A DNA stretch of 30,248 nucleotides, taken from positions 1 to 30,248 of the forward strand of contig JBBSGC010000009.1 of NCBI GenBank assembly GCA_038254525.1, in the 5' to 3' direction. A program made the position numbers and the translations under genes. This document shows, in pieces, positions 24,332-30,248 of this stretch. The stretch's first letter is position 1. Each line of letters begins with the position of its first letter. The DNA comes from JBBSGC01 sp038254525. GTDB taxonomy: Bacteria; Actinomycetota; Actinomycetes; Propionibacteriales; Nocardioidaceae. The notes below the pieces were generated by a model that had not been told where the DNA came from, searched no databases, and worked only from the letters and a program-made list of their open reading frames with translations.

Positions 24332-25408
24332 CAGCGGCTTTCCGGTCTCGGCCGCCACCGCTGTGCCGGTGTCGCGCAGGGGCGCGGTCGCGAACTCGCG
24401 CAGACCCGGCTGCGGCGCAACGGCCGCCGCAAAGCCGAGGCCGCGCACGGCGGCCTGCGGGTCGGCCACCACATGTCGCACGTCTGCCGGCCGGTAGTCG
24501 CCGGTCACCTGCGGCGCAGGTCCGCCGCAGGCCTCGGCCACCACGCTCGCCATCTCGCCGATCGTGAACGGGTGCCCGGAGCAGATGTTGTAGGGAGTCA
24601 GCCCGGCCGGGTGGTCAGCGACTGCCTCGACCGCGGCGACGTTGGCGGCTGCGACATCGTCGACGTGCACGAAGTCACGGGTCTGCCGGCCGTCCTCGAA
24701 GACCTGCGGCGCCGCACCGGCGGACAGCGCGGAGCGGAAGATCGCGGCGACTCCGGCGTAGGGGGTGTCTCGTGGCATGCCCGGGCCGTAGACGTTGTGG
24801 TAGCGAAGCGCGACGGCCCGGCCGGACTGCAATGTGCACCACGCCGAGGTGTAGTGCTCCTGAGCGACCTTCGAGGCCGCGTAGCTGCTGCGCGGGTCGA
24901 ACGCCGCGTCCTCCGGGACGCTGGTCCAGGTGACCACGTCGGCACAGTGCGCGCAGCGGGGGTCGAACCGGCTGGCTCGAAGGTCGGCGTCCCGGCGCGG
25001 TGCGGGCCGGGTCACGCCGTGTCTGCTGCACCGGTAGAGCCCGTCGCCGTACACCACCATCGACGAGGCGAGCACCAGGCGCGCGGCACCGGTGCGGGCC
25101 ATCGCCGCGAGCAGCACCGCAGTCCCCACGTCGTTGTGCGAGGCGTAGGCGGGGAGGTCCTGGGCGTCCACGCCATTGCCGACCATGGCCGCCTGGTGGC
25201 AGACGACGTCCACGCCGGCCAGCACCGGATCCAGCGCCGCCGGGTCGCGCACGTCCACCGCGCGGGTGCCGTGCGGAGGGCGGACGCCGGCCGGGTGGGC
25301 CTGGGCGATCATCGCGTCGATGCCGACCACCTCGTGGCCGGCAGCCTGCAGCGCGCGCGCCACCGCGCCGCCGATGAAACCGGCCGAACCGGTCACCAGA
25401 ACCCTCAC
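24314..25408 (-). CDS. NAD-dependent nucleotide-sugar epimerase/dehydratase with zinc-ribbon-like insert
   Basis: The 364-residue extended SDR has the NAD motif GSAGFIG (7-13), SSMVVYG and the catalytic Tyr176-x3-Lys180 (SYAASK), plus YHNVYGPGMPRDTPY and DFVHVDDVAAAN of the sugar-nucleotide epimerase group. An insert at about 122-160 carries Cys127, His130, Cys152 and Cys155 (RCSRHG and RCAHC), a plausible zinc site absent from ordinary epimerases of this family. The substrate is unknown; dTDP- or UDP-sugars are likely. The start GTG 25408 overlaps the mtnP stop by 4 bp (GTGA), so the two genes are coupled. It converges with and overlaps the kinase gene. Confidence 0.9.
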   Translation of the reverse strand: MRVLVTGSAGFIGGAVARALQAAGHEVVGIDAMIAQAHPAGVRPPHGTRAVDVRDPAALDPVLAGVDVVCHQAAMVGNGVDAQDLPAYASHNDVGTAVLLAAMARTGAARLVLASSMVVYGDGLYRCSRHGVTRPAPRRDADLRASRFDPRCAHCADVVTWTSVPEDAAFDPRSSYAASKVAQEHYTSAWCTLQSGRAVALRYHNVYGPGMPRDTPYAGVAAIFRSALSAGAAPQVFEDGRQTRDFVHVDDVAAANVAAVEAVADHPAGLTPYNICSGHPFTIGEMASVVAEACGGPAPQVTGDYRPADVRHVVADPQAAVRGLGFAAAVAPQPGLREFATAPLRDTGTAVAAETGKPLLGRAD

Positions 25409-26253
25409 GGCAGCTCGATCGGGAGGCTCATCCCGTCGTGGACGCGCGGGCAGCCGCAGTCGCGGGCGCTGCCGACCATGCCGACCACACCTGCGAGCAG
25501 CCCCCGCAGGCGCTCGGTGTGCTCGGCAAACACCGCGAACACCTCCGCCTGGCTGACCCCCGCACCCTCGACCAGCCCGGCGTCGACGTCGGTCACCAGC
25601 GCCACGGCCGCGTAGCACAGGCCCAGCTCGCGCGCGAGAACCGCCTCGGGATGACCGGTCATGTTGACCAGCGACCAGCCGGCCGCCGCGTACGACTTGG
25701 ACTCCGCGCGGGTCGAGAAGCGGGGGCCCTCGATCACCACCATCGTGCCGCCGGCGACCGGCTCGGCGCCCCCGCGCCGCAGACCGTCGAGCACCTGAGC
25801 CCGCAGGCGCGGGCAGTACGGGTCCGCGAACTCGATGTGGCAGGCGCCACTGTCGAAGTACGTCTGCACGCGCGAGGTGGTCCGGTCGACCAGCTGGTCG
25901 GGGACCACGAGGGTGCCCGGGCCGAGGTCAGGGCGCAGGCTGCCGACGGCGCACGGCGCGACGATCTGGCGGACGCCGACGCTGCGCAGCGCCCAGAGGT
26001 TCGCCCGGTAGTTGACCCGATGCGCGGGAAAGGCGTGACCGGCACCATGCCGGGGCAGGAAGGCCACGGGGCGGTCACCTGCTGGGCGGTCGCCCGCTGG
26101 TGCGCGCACGGTGCCCAGCGACAGTGGTGCCGATGGCGGGCCGTAGGGCGTCTCGACCGGCCGCTCGACCGGGTCGTCGAGGAACGTGTAGAACCCGGAC
26201 CCGCCGATGACCCCGATCGGTGCTGGCGTCGACGGCTCTTCGGTACTGGCCAT
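25405..26253 (-). CDS. mtnP: S-methyl-5'-thioadenosine phosphorylase
   Basis: The 282-residue protein belongs to the PNP/MTAP family: GGSGFYTFLD (17-26) for phosphate, FLPRHGAGHAFPAHRVNYRAN, NMTGHPEAVLARELGLCYA (about 196-214) and TDVDAG. The Asn-Met-Thr-x-x-Pro-Glu signature separates MTAP-type enzymes from typical purine nucleoside phosphorylases, although some related proteins act on inosine. The reaction splits methylthioadenosine into adenine and methylthioribose-1-phosphate. The start is ATG 26253. First gene of a two-gene unit with the epimerase. No other methionine-salvage gene is nearby, so its partner reaction in this module is an open question. Confidence 0.88.
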   Translation of the reverse strand: MASTEEPSTPAPIGVIGGSGFYTFLDDPVERPVETPYGPPSAPLSLGTVRAPAGDRPAGDRPVAFLPRHGAGHAFPAHRVNYRANLWALRSVGVRQIVAPCAVGSLRPDLGPGTLVVPDQLVDRTTSRVQTYFDSGACHIEFADPYCPRLRAQVLDGLRRGGAEPVAGGTMVVIEGPRFSTRAESKSYAAAGWSLVNMTGHPEAVLARELGLCYAAVALVTDVDAGLVEGAGVSQAEVFAVFAEHTERLRGLLAGVVGMVGSARDCGCPRVHDGMSLPIELP

Positions 26254-26316
26254 GGGGCGGCAGTGTGCCAGGTCCGGGCGTGCGAGGCGCCGCCGGTGGC
26301 CGGGTCGCCACCGGGC

Positions 26317-26511
26317 TCAGCGCTCGCGCTCTGGCAGCTCCAGCGCCGACCAGACCGCCCGCCAGACCCGCTTCGGCGGCTCGCCAGCAGTGAGTGCCTC
26401 GTCGACGGTTCGCCCGTCGAGCTCGCGTAGGACCTGTTCGCGCGCCCAGACCCGGGCGTACCCCTCACCGAGATGGACCTGCATCCGGTTCCAGAACTCG
26501 CTGTGCTTCAC
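26317..26511 (-). CDS. DUF3046 family protein
   Basis: The 64-residue protein fits DUF3046 end to end: HSEFWNRMQVHLGEGYARVW, then AREQVLRELDGRTVDEALTAG and PPKRVWRAVWSALELPERER. The function is unknown. In actinobacteria this gene is usually found directly upstream of recA; here a 7-kb module separates them. The start GTG 26511 is chosen because the family begins at this point; the frame is open upstream only through unrelated sequence. Confidence 0.88.
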   Translation of the reverse strand: MKHSEFWNRMQVHLGEGYARVWAREQVLRELDGRTVDEALTAGEPPKRVWRAVWSALELPERER

Positions 26512-26612
26512 CGCGCCAGTATTGCCAAGCCCGGTGGACGTGCCGACCGGCGCGTCGCGGACGCGCTGCGGATGCGTACATGCAGACGCCGATGCCTGGG
26601 CACCCGGACGCC

Positions 26613-27506
26613 ATGAGCGACCAGAACACACCGCAGGACCCACGCACCCAGTACCCGACGCCGCCGCAGCCCGAGCAGAGCCAGCCGCCGCCGGGACTGG
26701 CTCGGGAGATGACACCGCGCCCGGACCACGGTGAGGACACCTACCGGGGCAGTGGCCGGCTGGCGGGCCGAGCGGCGATCGTGACCGGGGCGGACTCCGG
26801 CATCGGTCGGGCGACCGCCATCGCGTTCGCCCGCGAGGGCGCTGACGTGGTGCTCGCGTACCTGCCGGAGGAGGAGCCGGACGCGCAGGAGGTCGCTGAG
26901 CTGGTCCGCAAGGCCGGGCAGACCGTCGTGCTGGTCCCTGGTGACCTCTCCCGGGAGTTGGAGAACGAGTCGCTGGTCGAGCGCGCAGCGGCCGAGCTGG
27001 GACGCCTCGACATCGTCGTTGCCGTTGCCGGTTACCAGCAGTCGGTCGACGACATCGCCGAGCTGAGCACCGAGCAGTTCGACCAGACGATGCGCACCAA
27101 CGTGTACGGCTTGTTCTGGCTGTGCAAGGCGGCGATCCCGCACCTGCAGCCCGGGGCCAGCATCATCACCACCTCGTCGGTGCAGGCGTACACCCCGTCG
27201 CCGCACCTGCTCGACTACGCCACCACGAAGGCCGCGATCAACGCGTTCAGCAAGGCGCTGGCCCAGCAGGTGGCCGACAAGGGCATCCGCGTCAACGTGG
27301 TAGCGCCCGGCCCGGTCTGGACGCCGCTGCAGGTGTCCGGCGGTCAGCCGACGGAGGCGTTGCCCGAGTTCGGCGCGCAGTCGGAGCTGGGTCGTGCGGC
27401 TCAGCCCGCCGAGCTCGCCGCCGCCTACGTCTATCTGGCGTCGGGCGAGGCCAGCTTCACCACCGGCTCGACCCTGTCGGTGACCGGCGGCTCGCCGACT
27501 CCGTGA
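26613..27506 (+). CDS. SDR-family oxidoreductase, YghA / general stress protein 39 type
   Basis: The 297-residue protein has a proline- and glutamine-rich N-terminal arm (QDPRTQYPTPPQPEQSQ, MTPRPDHGEDTYRGSGRL) characteristic of the YghA/GS39 subgroup. The classical SDR core follows: TGADSGIGRA for NAD(P), catalytic Ser in TTSSVQAYTPS, and Tyr-x3-Lys in YATTKAAINAF, then RVNVVAPGPVWTPL and the final SVTGGSPTP. Members reduce aldehydes or ketones and are often stress-induced; the substrate is unknown. ATG 26613 gives the family N-terminus; in-frame ATGs at 26580 and 26592 are alternatives and none has a strong Shine-Dalgarno. It diverges from the DUF3046 gene. Confidence 0.9.
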   Translation: MSDQNTPQDPRTQYPTPPQPEQSQPPPGLAREMTPRPDHGEDTYRGSGRLAGRAAIVTGADSGIGRATAIAFAREGADVVLAYLPEEEPDAQEVAELVRKAGQTVVLVPGDLSRELENESLVERAAAELGRLDIVVAVAGYQQSVDDIAELSTEQFDQTMRTNVYGLFWLCKAAIPHLQPGASIITTSSVQAYTPSPHLLDYATTKAAINAFSKALAQQVADKGIRVNVVAPGPVWTPLQVSGGQPTEALPEFGAQSELGRAAQPAELAAAYVYLASGEASFTTGSTLSVTGGSPTP

Positions 27507-27550
27507 CAGCCGGATGCTTGGACGTGAGCTCAAGCGGGTACCTATGAGCC

Positions 27551-27718
27551 ATGACGACGACACCCAGCGAGCCGGTGGCCGACCCGACAGTCCTGCCCAG
27601 CTTGGAACCCGACCAGTCGCGACCCTCGGCCGACCCGTCCTTGCCGGGCGAGGCGGACCCCAGCGACCCGCTGACCCCGGACGGCGCTAGCGGGGACGTG
27701 GCGGCGCCGCCGGACTGA
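27551..27718 (+). CDS. Small acidic Pro/Asp-rich protein (hypothetical)
   Basis: The 55-codon frame reads MTTTPSEPVADPTVLPSLEP through PSLPGEADPSDPLTPDG. It has no hydrophobic segment and is probably disordered. It begins 44 bases after the SDR stop, and an internal near-repeat (ADPSLPGEADPSDP) is visible. No good Shine-Dalgarno is present. It is listed because the start, stop and codon third-position GC bias are gene-like and the composition recalls small tail-like actinobacterial proteins, but no family is recognised. Confidence 0.4.
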   Translation: MTTTPSEPVADPTVLPSLEPDQSRPSADPSLPGEADPSDPLTPDGASGDVAAPPD

Positions 27719-27734
27719 GCCCCGGCGGCATTTC

Positions 27735-27747
27735 CGAAGCCTTCGGA
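27735..27747. terminator. Hairpin between the convergent small ORF and lsr2
   Basis: CCGAAG-C-CTTCGG is a perfect 6-bp stem with a one-base centre (in practice a small loop), extended by GCAT/ATGC around it. It lies 17 bases after the small ORF and 32 bases beyond the lsr2 stop, suited to terminate from both sides. Confidence 0.4.
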
Positions 27748-27779
27748 TGCGGCGAAGAACCGCGGGGTTGCCGCAAAGG

Positions 27780-28109
27780 TCAGTTGGCCGCCGAGAACGC
27801 GTCCTGCACGGTCCGCGGGATGCGGCCTCGGTCGGGCACCGAGTAGCCGTTGGCCTGCGCCCAGGCGCGCACCGTCTTGGCGTCCGAGGACACCTGCACG
27901 TGCGTGACCGGGTTGCCGCTTCGGGTGCGTTTGCGTGCCGCTCCAACGTAGTCGGCAAGTGCGGTGCGCAGCCTCGCTTGCTCGTCATCGGTCAAGTCGA
28001 TCTCGTAGCCGGTGCCGTCGAGGCTGAAGGCCATTGTTGGCGACTTGGTTCCGGTGATGTCCTCGCCGGAGAGGTCCGAGACGTATTCGACTCTTTCGCG
28101 CTTTGCCAT
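27780..28109 (-). CDS. lsr2: Lsr2-family nucleoid-associated protein
   Basis: The 109-residue protein has the two-part structure of Lsr2: an N-terminal dimerisation region (AFSLDGTGYEIDLTDDEQARLRTALADYV) and a C-terminal DNA-binding domain (about 76-109, KTVRAWAQANGYSVPDRGRIPRTVQDAF) with the Arg-Gly-Arg hook that enters the minor groove of AT-rich DNA. Lsr2 is the actinobacterial counterpart of H-NS and silences horizontally acquired genes. The linker has few basic repeats, so this is a compact version. GGGAG lies upstream of ATG 28109. The upstream 185 bp (28110-28294) are less GC-rich than the rest of the window, with an ATATAC tract at 28149-28154, consistent with a promoter and possible autoregulation. 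Confidence 0.92.
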   Translation of the reverse strand: MAKRERVEYVSDLSGEDITGTKSPTMAFSLDGTGYEIDLTDDEQARLRTALADYVGAARKRTRSGNPVTHVQVSSDAKTVRAWAQANGYSVPDRGRIPRTVQDAFSAAN

Positions 28110-28294
28110 GGCAGTGCTCCCGGCTGGTGATGATTGGTGTGACCGATGATATACAGAACCCGGTCAACGGAACGAATCCCCGGCCGACAGTTGTCGCGTC
28201 GCTATGGCTTTCCAGCCAGTGTCTGCTCCTTTTGTTTGCGTCTGAGCGGTTGACACCCTGCGGCCACCGAGCAGCTCTCTTCGTCCAGTCGGGG

Positions 28295-28780
28295 TTAGCC
28301 AGTGCCGTCTGCCGGCCAGGGAGCACCGGCGTATCGCTCGATGGCCGGCCCGGGCGGCCGGGGCGCGGCGCCCAGCAGACCTGGACCGACCCGCAGGCGT
28401 CGAGGCTTTCCGACCCGCCGGAATGGGTCGTCGTTCAGTGCCGCCGCCTCGTCGACCACCCAGATGGACCCGGCGAAATGGGTGCTGTCCACCACCAACG
28501 TCGAGAACGCTCGGGCTGGTACGCCGGTCAGGGCCAGTCGTCGGGCGTGCAGCACCGCCGGGTCGTCGTAGAGCGGCATCGCCCCCTCGGCCGGCCAGAC
28601 GAGCGAGACCCAGCAGGGTTCCCCAGCAGCGTCCAGCACTCGCGGGTCGATGCGCCGAGCGTCGGGATGCGGACGCTGGTGTGCCCCGCGCCAGCCGGCG
28701 AGCGTTGTGGCGCCGGCGGTCGCCACCAGGTCCAGGTGCCGGGACGGGGTGGCGTGCAGCCAGGCCAGCCAGGCGCTCAC
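28295..28780 (-). CDS. Protein of unknown function, co-transcribed with a redoxin
   Basis: The 161-residue protein is not recognised. It has a Trp/His-rich start (VSAWLAWLHATPSRHLDLVA), a middle part GEPCWVSLVWPAEGAMPLYDDPAVLHARRL and a segment STLVVDSTHFAGSIWVVDEA that looks like a beta-hairpin core. No signal peptide or clear membrane segment is seen. The start GTG 28780 overlaps the redoxin stop by 4 bp, so the two are translated together and presumably act together. The last 20 or so codons (28295-28350) contain sequence related to the 41-bp repeat at 655-730 (ERYAGAP versus IETYAGAP), so the 3' end may have been replaced by repeat insertion. Confidence 0.55.
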   Translation of the reverse strand: MSAWLAWLHATPSRHLDLVATAGATTLAGWRGAHQRPHPDARRIDPRVLDAAGEPCWVSLVWPAEGAMPLYDDPAVLHARRLALTGVPARAFSTLVVDSTHFAGSIWVVDEAAALNDDPFRRVGKPRRLRVGPGLLGAAPRPPGPAIERYAGAPWPADGTG

Positions 28781-29304
28781 GCGTCGCTCTCGGGCCGCGG
28801 TGGGTCCCAGTCGTCGCGAATCTGCTGGGTCACGTCGCGCAACCCGAGGCGCAGCTCGTCGAGTGTCGGACGCCCCCAGTACCAGTAACCCATCCACCAG
28901 CGGCACACCGTCAGGTCCGGCTCGAGCAGCCACACCGTCGGCAGGTAGGGGTTGTGCACCGGGTCGCTGACTTCCCGCAGTCCCAGCTCGTCCAGGACCG
29001 CTCGGTCCTCGTCACAAAGGAACGTCCACCGCGCATCCAGTCCGGCCCGGAAAGCCGCAGTAGTCGCCGGCGGCTCCACCGACAGCGACACGAACCGGGT
29101 GTAGGCCACCTCCGCCTCGTCCTGCAGCGCCACGAGCCCGCGCAGGAACGCTCGCTCCTTCGGACAGAACCAGCCGCGGTAGGAGTGCAACAGGAGCGGG
29201 TCCGGGCCGGCCAGCTCGGTCAGCTGCCTGAGGTTGCCGTCACTGTCGGGCAGCGTGAGATCGGGAAACCGGTCGCCCGGTCGCAGATCGCGTACGCAGG
29301 ACAT
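28777..29304 (-). CDS. Redoxin (AhpC/TSA-like thioredoxin-fold) protein
   Basis: The 175-residue protein starts like a peroxiredoxin (LRPGDRFPDLTLPDSDGNLRQL) and has a thioredoxin fold, but the peroxidatic motif P-x3-T-x2-C is replaced by SYRGWFCPKERAF, with Cys47 followed by Pro. This recalls redoxin-domain proteins rather than catalytic Tpx/AhpC enzymes, so peroxidase activity is uncertain; a thiol reductase role is possible. Later marks include RWTFLCDEDRAVLDELGLRE. The C-terminal part is unusually Trp/Tyr-rich (WWMGYWYWGRPT). ATG 29304 follows GAGGGAG at good spacing. The overlapping downstream gene is of unknown function. Confidence 0.75.
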   Translation of the reverse strand: MSCVRDLRPGDRFPDLTLPDSDGNLRQLTELAGPDPLLLHSYRGWFCPKERAFLRGLVALQDEAEVAYTRFVSLSVEPPATTAAFRAGLDARWTFLCDEDRAVLDELGLREVSDPVHNPYLPTVWLLEPDLTVCRWWMGYWYWGRPTLDELRLGLRDVTQQIRDDWDPPRPESDA

Positions 29305-29577
29305 GGTCCGCGCTCCCTCACATTGCCTGAGGTAAGCCATTGTGCGCGCCGGAGCCATCGCGTGGCTGCGCATTCGGGGGCGCAGGCATGCTGACCTCAG
29401 ACAGCCGACTTAGCCGCACAGCTGCGCGCGTTCCGGGAGTGCATTCGACACCGGGAGCCAGCTGCCGCTGCTGTGCTGGGTGGTGCTGGATGCGGACTAC
29501 CAGCTCCTCCACCGCACGGCTTCGGCGGTGTCACCGGATCGGGCGTCGGCCGCAGCGGCAACCGGCTGGGCATCTGG

Positions 29578-29646
29578 CGCCACCGAAAGACGGGTATCTA
29601 CGCACCAAGCAGCGCGTGCGTGCGTACTTTCCCGTCAGTGGGCGGC
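29578..29646. repeat. Dispersed palindromic repeat, copy 5
   Basis: The left arm CGCCACCGAAAGACGGGTAT continues CTACGCAC; the right arm GTGCGTGCGTACTTTCCCGT continues CAGTGGGCGG. The GAAAGACGGG and TTTCCCGTC cores match copies 1-4. Confidence 0.8.
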
Positions 29647-29757
29647 TGCTTGAGGGTCAGCCCCACCCGGCTGACGGCCGGGGACATGCCACACAGCTAG
29701 TTGACGGGGGGGCAGCCTGTCGGACGATGCGGCCCTGTCGTCCGCGCCCGACACAGC

Positions 29758-29801
29758 TTGACGATTCAACCTTCCGGGGACACTCTGTTGAGAGTTCAAC
29801 A
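29758..29801 (+). promoter_or_regulatory. Promoter and palindromic operator before the flavin-reductase fragment
   Basis: The -35-like TTGACG (29758-29763) is followed after 17 bases by CACTCT. Overlapping this weak -10 is TGTTGAGAGTTCAACA (29786-29801), a palindrome with 6-bp arms and perfect symmetry outside its centre, typical of MarR-type operators. A TTCAAC half-site also occurs at 29765-29770. The regulator gene is not in the window. Confidence 0.4.
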
Positions 29802-29864
29802 AACCGGGTACGCGAACCAGATCTCCGCCGTCCAGGTCCAGCCCGAGACCTGACCGACGTCGTC

Positions 29865-30116
29865 ATGACCTCGCCCACGCCGCTGGTCGTCGCGGCCAGC
29901 ACCCGTCCCGGCCGGATCGGGATCCACTTCGCCCGCTGGTTCCAGGAACGGGCGGGCAAACACGCCAGCTTCGACGTCCGCTTCGTCGACCTGGCCGAGC
30001 TGGACCTGCCGTTCTTCGATGAGCCGCGACATCCGCGGCTCGGCCAGTACGAGCACCAGCACATCAAGGACTGGTCGGCCATCGTCGACGCTGCCGATGC
30101 CGTGGTCGGTCGATAA
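29865..30116 (+). pseudogene. NADPH-dependent FMN reductase, truncated after 83 residues
   Basis: The frame MTSPTPLVVAASTRPGRIGI, RWFQERAGKHASFDVRFVDLAELDLPFFDEPRHP is the N-terminal half of the NADPH-dependent FMN/quinone reductase family; the STRPGRIG loop binds the FMN phosphate. In intact members the sequence IVDAADAVV is followed by F-VTPEYN, the second flavin-binding loop, and about 100 more residues. Here it reads VVGR-stop at 30116. The downstream sequence does not resume the family in any frame seen but switches to an amidohydrolase-like peptide, so this looks like a recombination break rather than a point mutation. Confidence 0.72.
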
Positions 30117-30248
30117 TGGGTCCCAATGCCGTACACCAAGAGGTCACCGACGAGGAGATTGTGGCCCTGGTGGACGAAGCCAACCGTCGCGGCGGCCGCC
30201 AAGTCATGGCGCATGCGCATGGGGCGCGGGCAGCTGAGGCGGCGGCGC
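30116..30248 (+). pseudogene. Amidohydrolase-family fragment lacking its N-terminal part (runs off the window)
   Basis: From ATG 30116 (TAATG overlap with the flavin-reductase stop) the frame is open to the window end: MGPNAVHQEVTDEEIVALVD, then EANRRGGRQVMAHAHGARAAEAAA. It matches the internal region of imidazolonepropionase/prolidase-like amidohydrolases (GGVMSP, then TDEEI-x-A-x-VDEAHRRG-x-x-V-x-AHAHG), where AHAHG carries a metal-binding His. In intact enzymes about 200 residues including the N-terminal His-x-His precede this, and they are absent. The remainder lies outside the window, so its state downstream is unknown. Confidence 0.55.

Larger units (their letters stand above)
29305..29864. 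other. 560-bp gap without a recognisable gene
   Basis: No convincing coding region is seen on either strand between the redoxin and the flavin-reductase fragment. The gap holds palindromic repeat copy 5 (29578-29646), a promoter-like TTGACG (29758) and a symmetric operator-like site (29786-29801). Confidence 0.6.

Overview
The window is high-GC DNA from an actinomycete chromosome. Evidence: GTG and GTGA-overlap starts throughout, a mycothiol-type DinB-like enzyme, an Lsr2 nucleoid protein, actinobacterial SOS boxes (TCGAAC-N4-GTTCGA), and the conserved actinobacterial neighbourhood LysM protein/lexA - dinG - hflX - dapF - miaA - miaB - recX - recA - DUF3046. No rRNA, tRNA or CRISPR was seen. 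The genus cannot be fixed from the sequence alone; the RecA intein is of the kind known from Mycobacterium leprae, but the surroundings do not look like Mycobacterium.

Layout. (1) 1-4544: end of a KptA-like gene, a small heat-shock protein with a damaged 5' end, a repeat-rich gap, a tetR plus DinB/MDMPI-like pair, a YihY/BrkB membrane protein, a DUF4235 protein and a Dps ferritin. (2) 4628-6053: a divergent pair, a LysM protein of the Rv2719c/DivS/YneA functional type and lexA, with three SOS boxes and a PafBC-type promoter. (3) 6067-16693: leftward DNA-repair and RNA-modification genes (dinG, hflX, dapF, miaA, miaB, a Nudix-GNAT fusion, recX), interrupted by a small antitoxin-like gene and a DUF559 nuclease gene broken by one in-frame stop. 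(4) 16702-18831: recA carrying a complete 364-residue LAGLIDADG intein. (5) 19011-26253: an eight-gene module between recA and DUF3046: methyltransferase, DUF2064 transferase, DPM1-like glycosyltransferase, multipass GT-C-like protein, response regulator, histidine kinase, zinc-ribbon-containing nucleotide-sugar epimerase, and methylthioadenosine phosphorylase. (6) 26317-30248: DUF3046, a stress-type SDR, a tiny acidic ORF, lsr2, a redoxin operon, and at the right edge a truncated flavin reductase abutting a truncated amidohydrolase.

How the genes work together. LexA, RecA, RecX and the LysM division inhibitor form the DNA-damage response. Both recA and the LysM gene have a LexA box and a promoter resembling the PafBC (RecA-NDp) motif, which suggests dual control. 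MiaA and MiaB act in sequence on tRNA A37. Module (5) is the best candidate for a poorly described system. Its three transcription units, tied together by 4-bp overlaps, look like a signal-controlled polyprenyl-linked glycan pathway with an unexplained methylthioadenosine-recycling enzyme.

A family of about 65-bp imperfect palindromes occurs five times in intergenic gaps. Two copies bracket the broken DUF559 gene. A second, 41-bp direct-repeat family lies upstream of tetR, and a related segment forms the 3' end of an unknown gene at 28.3 kb.
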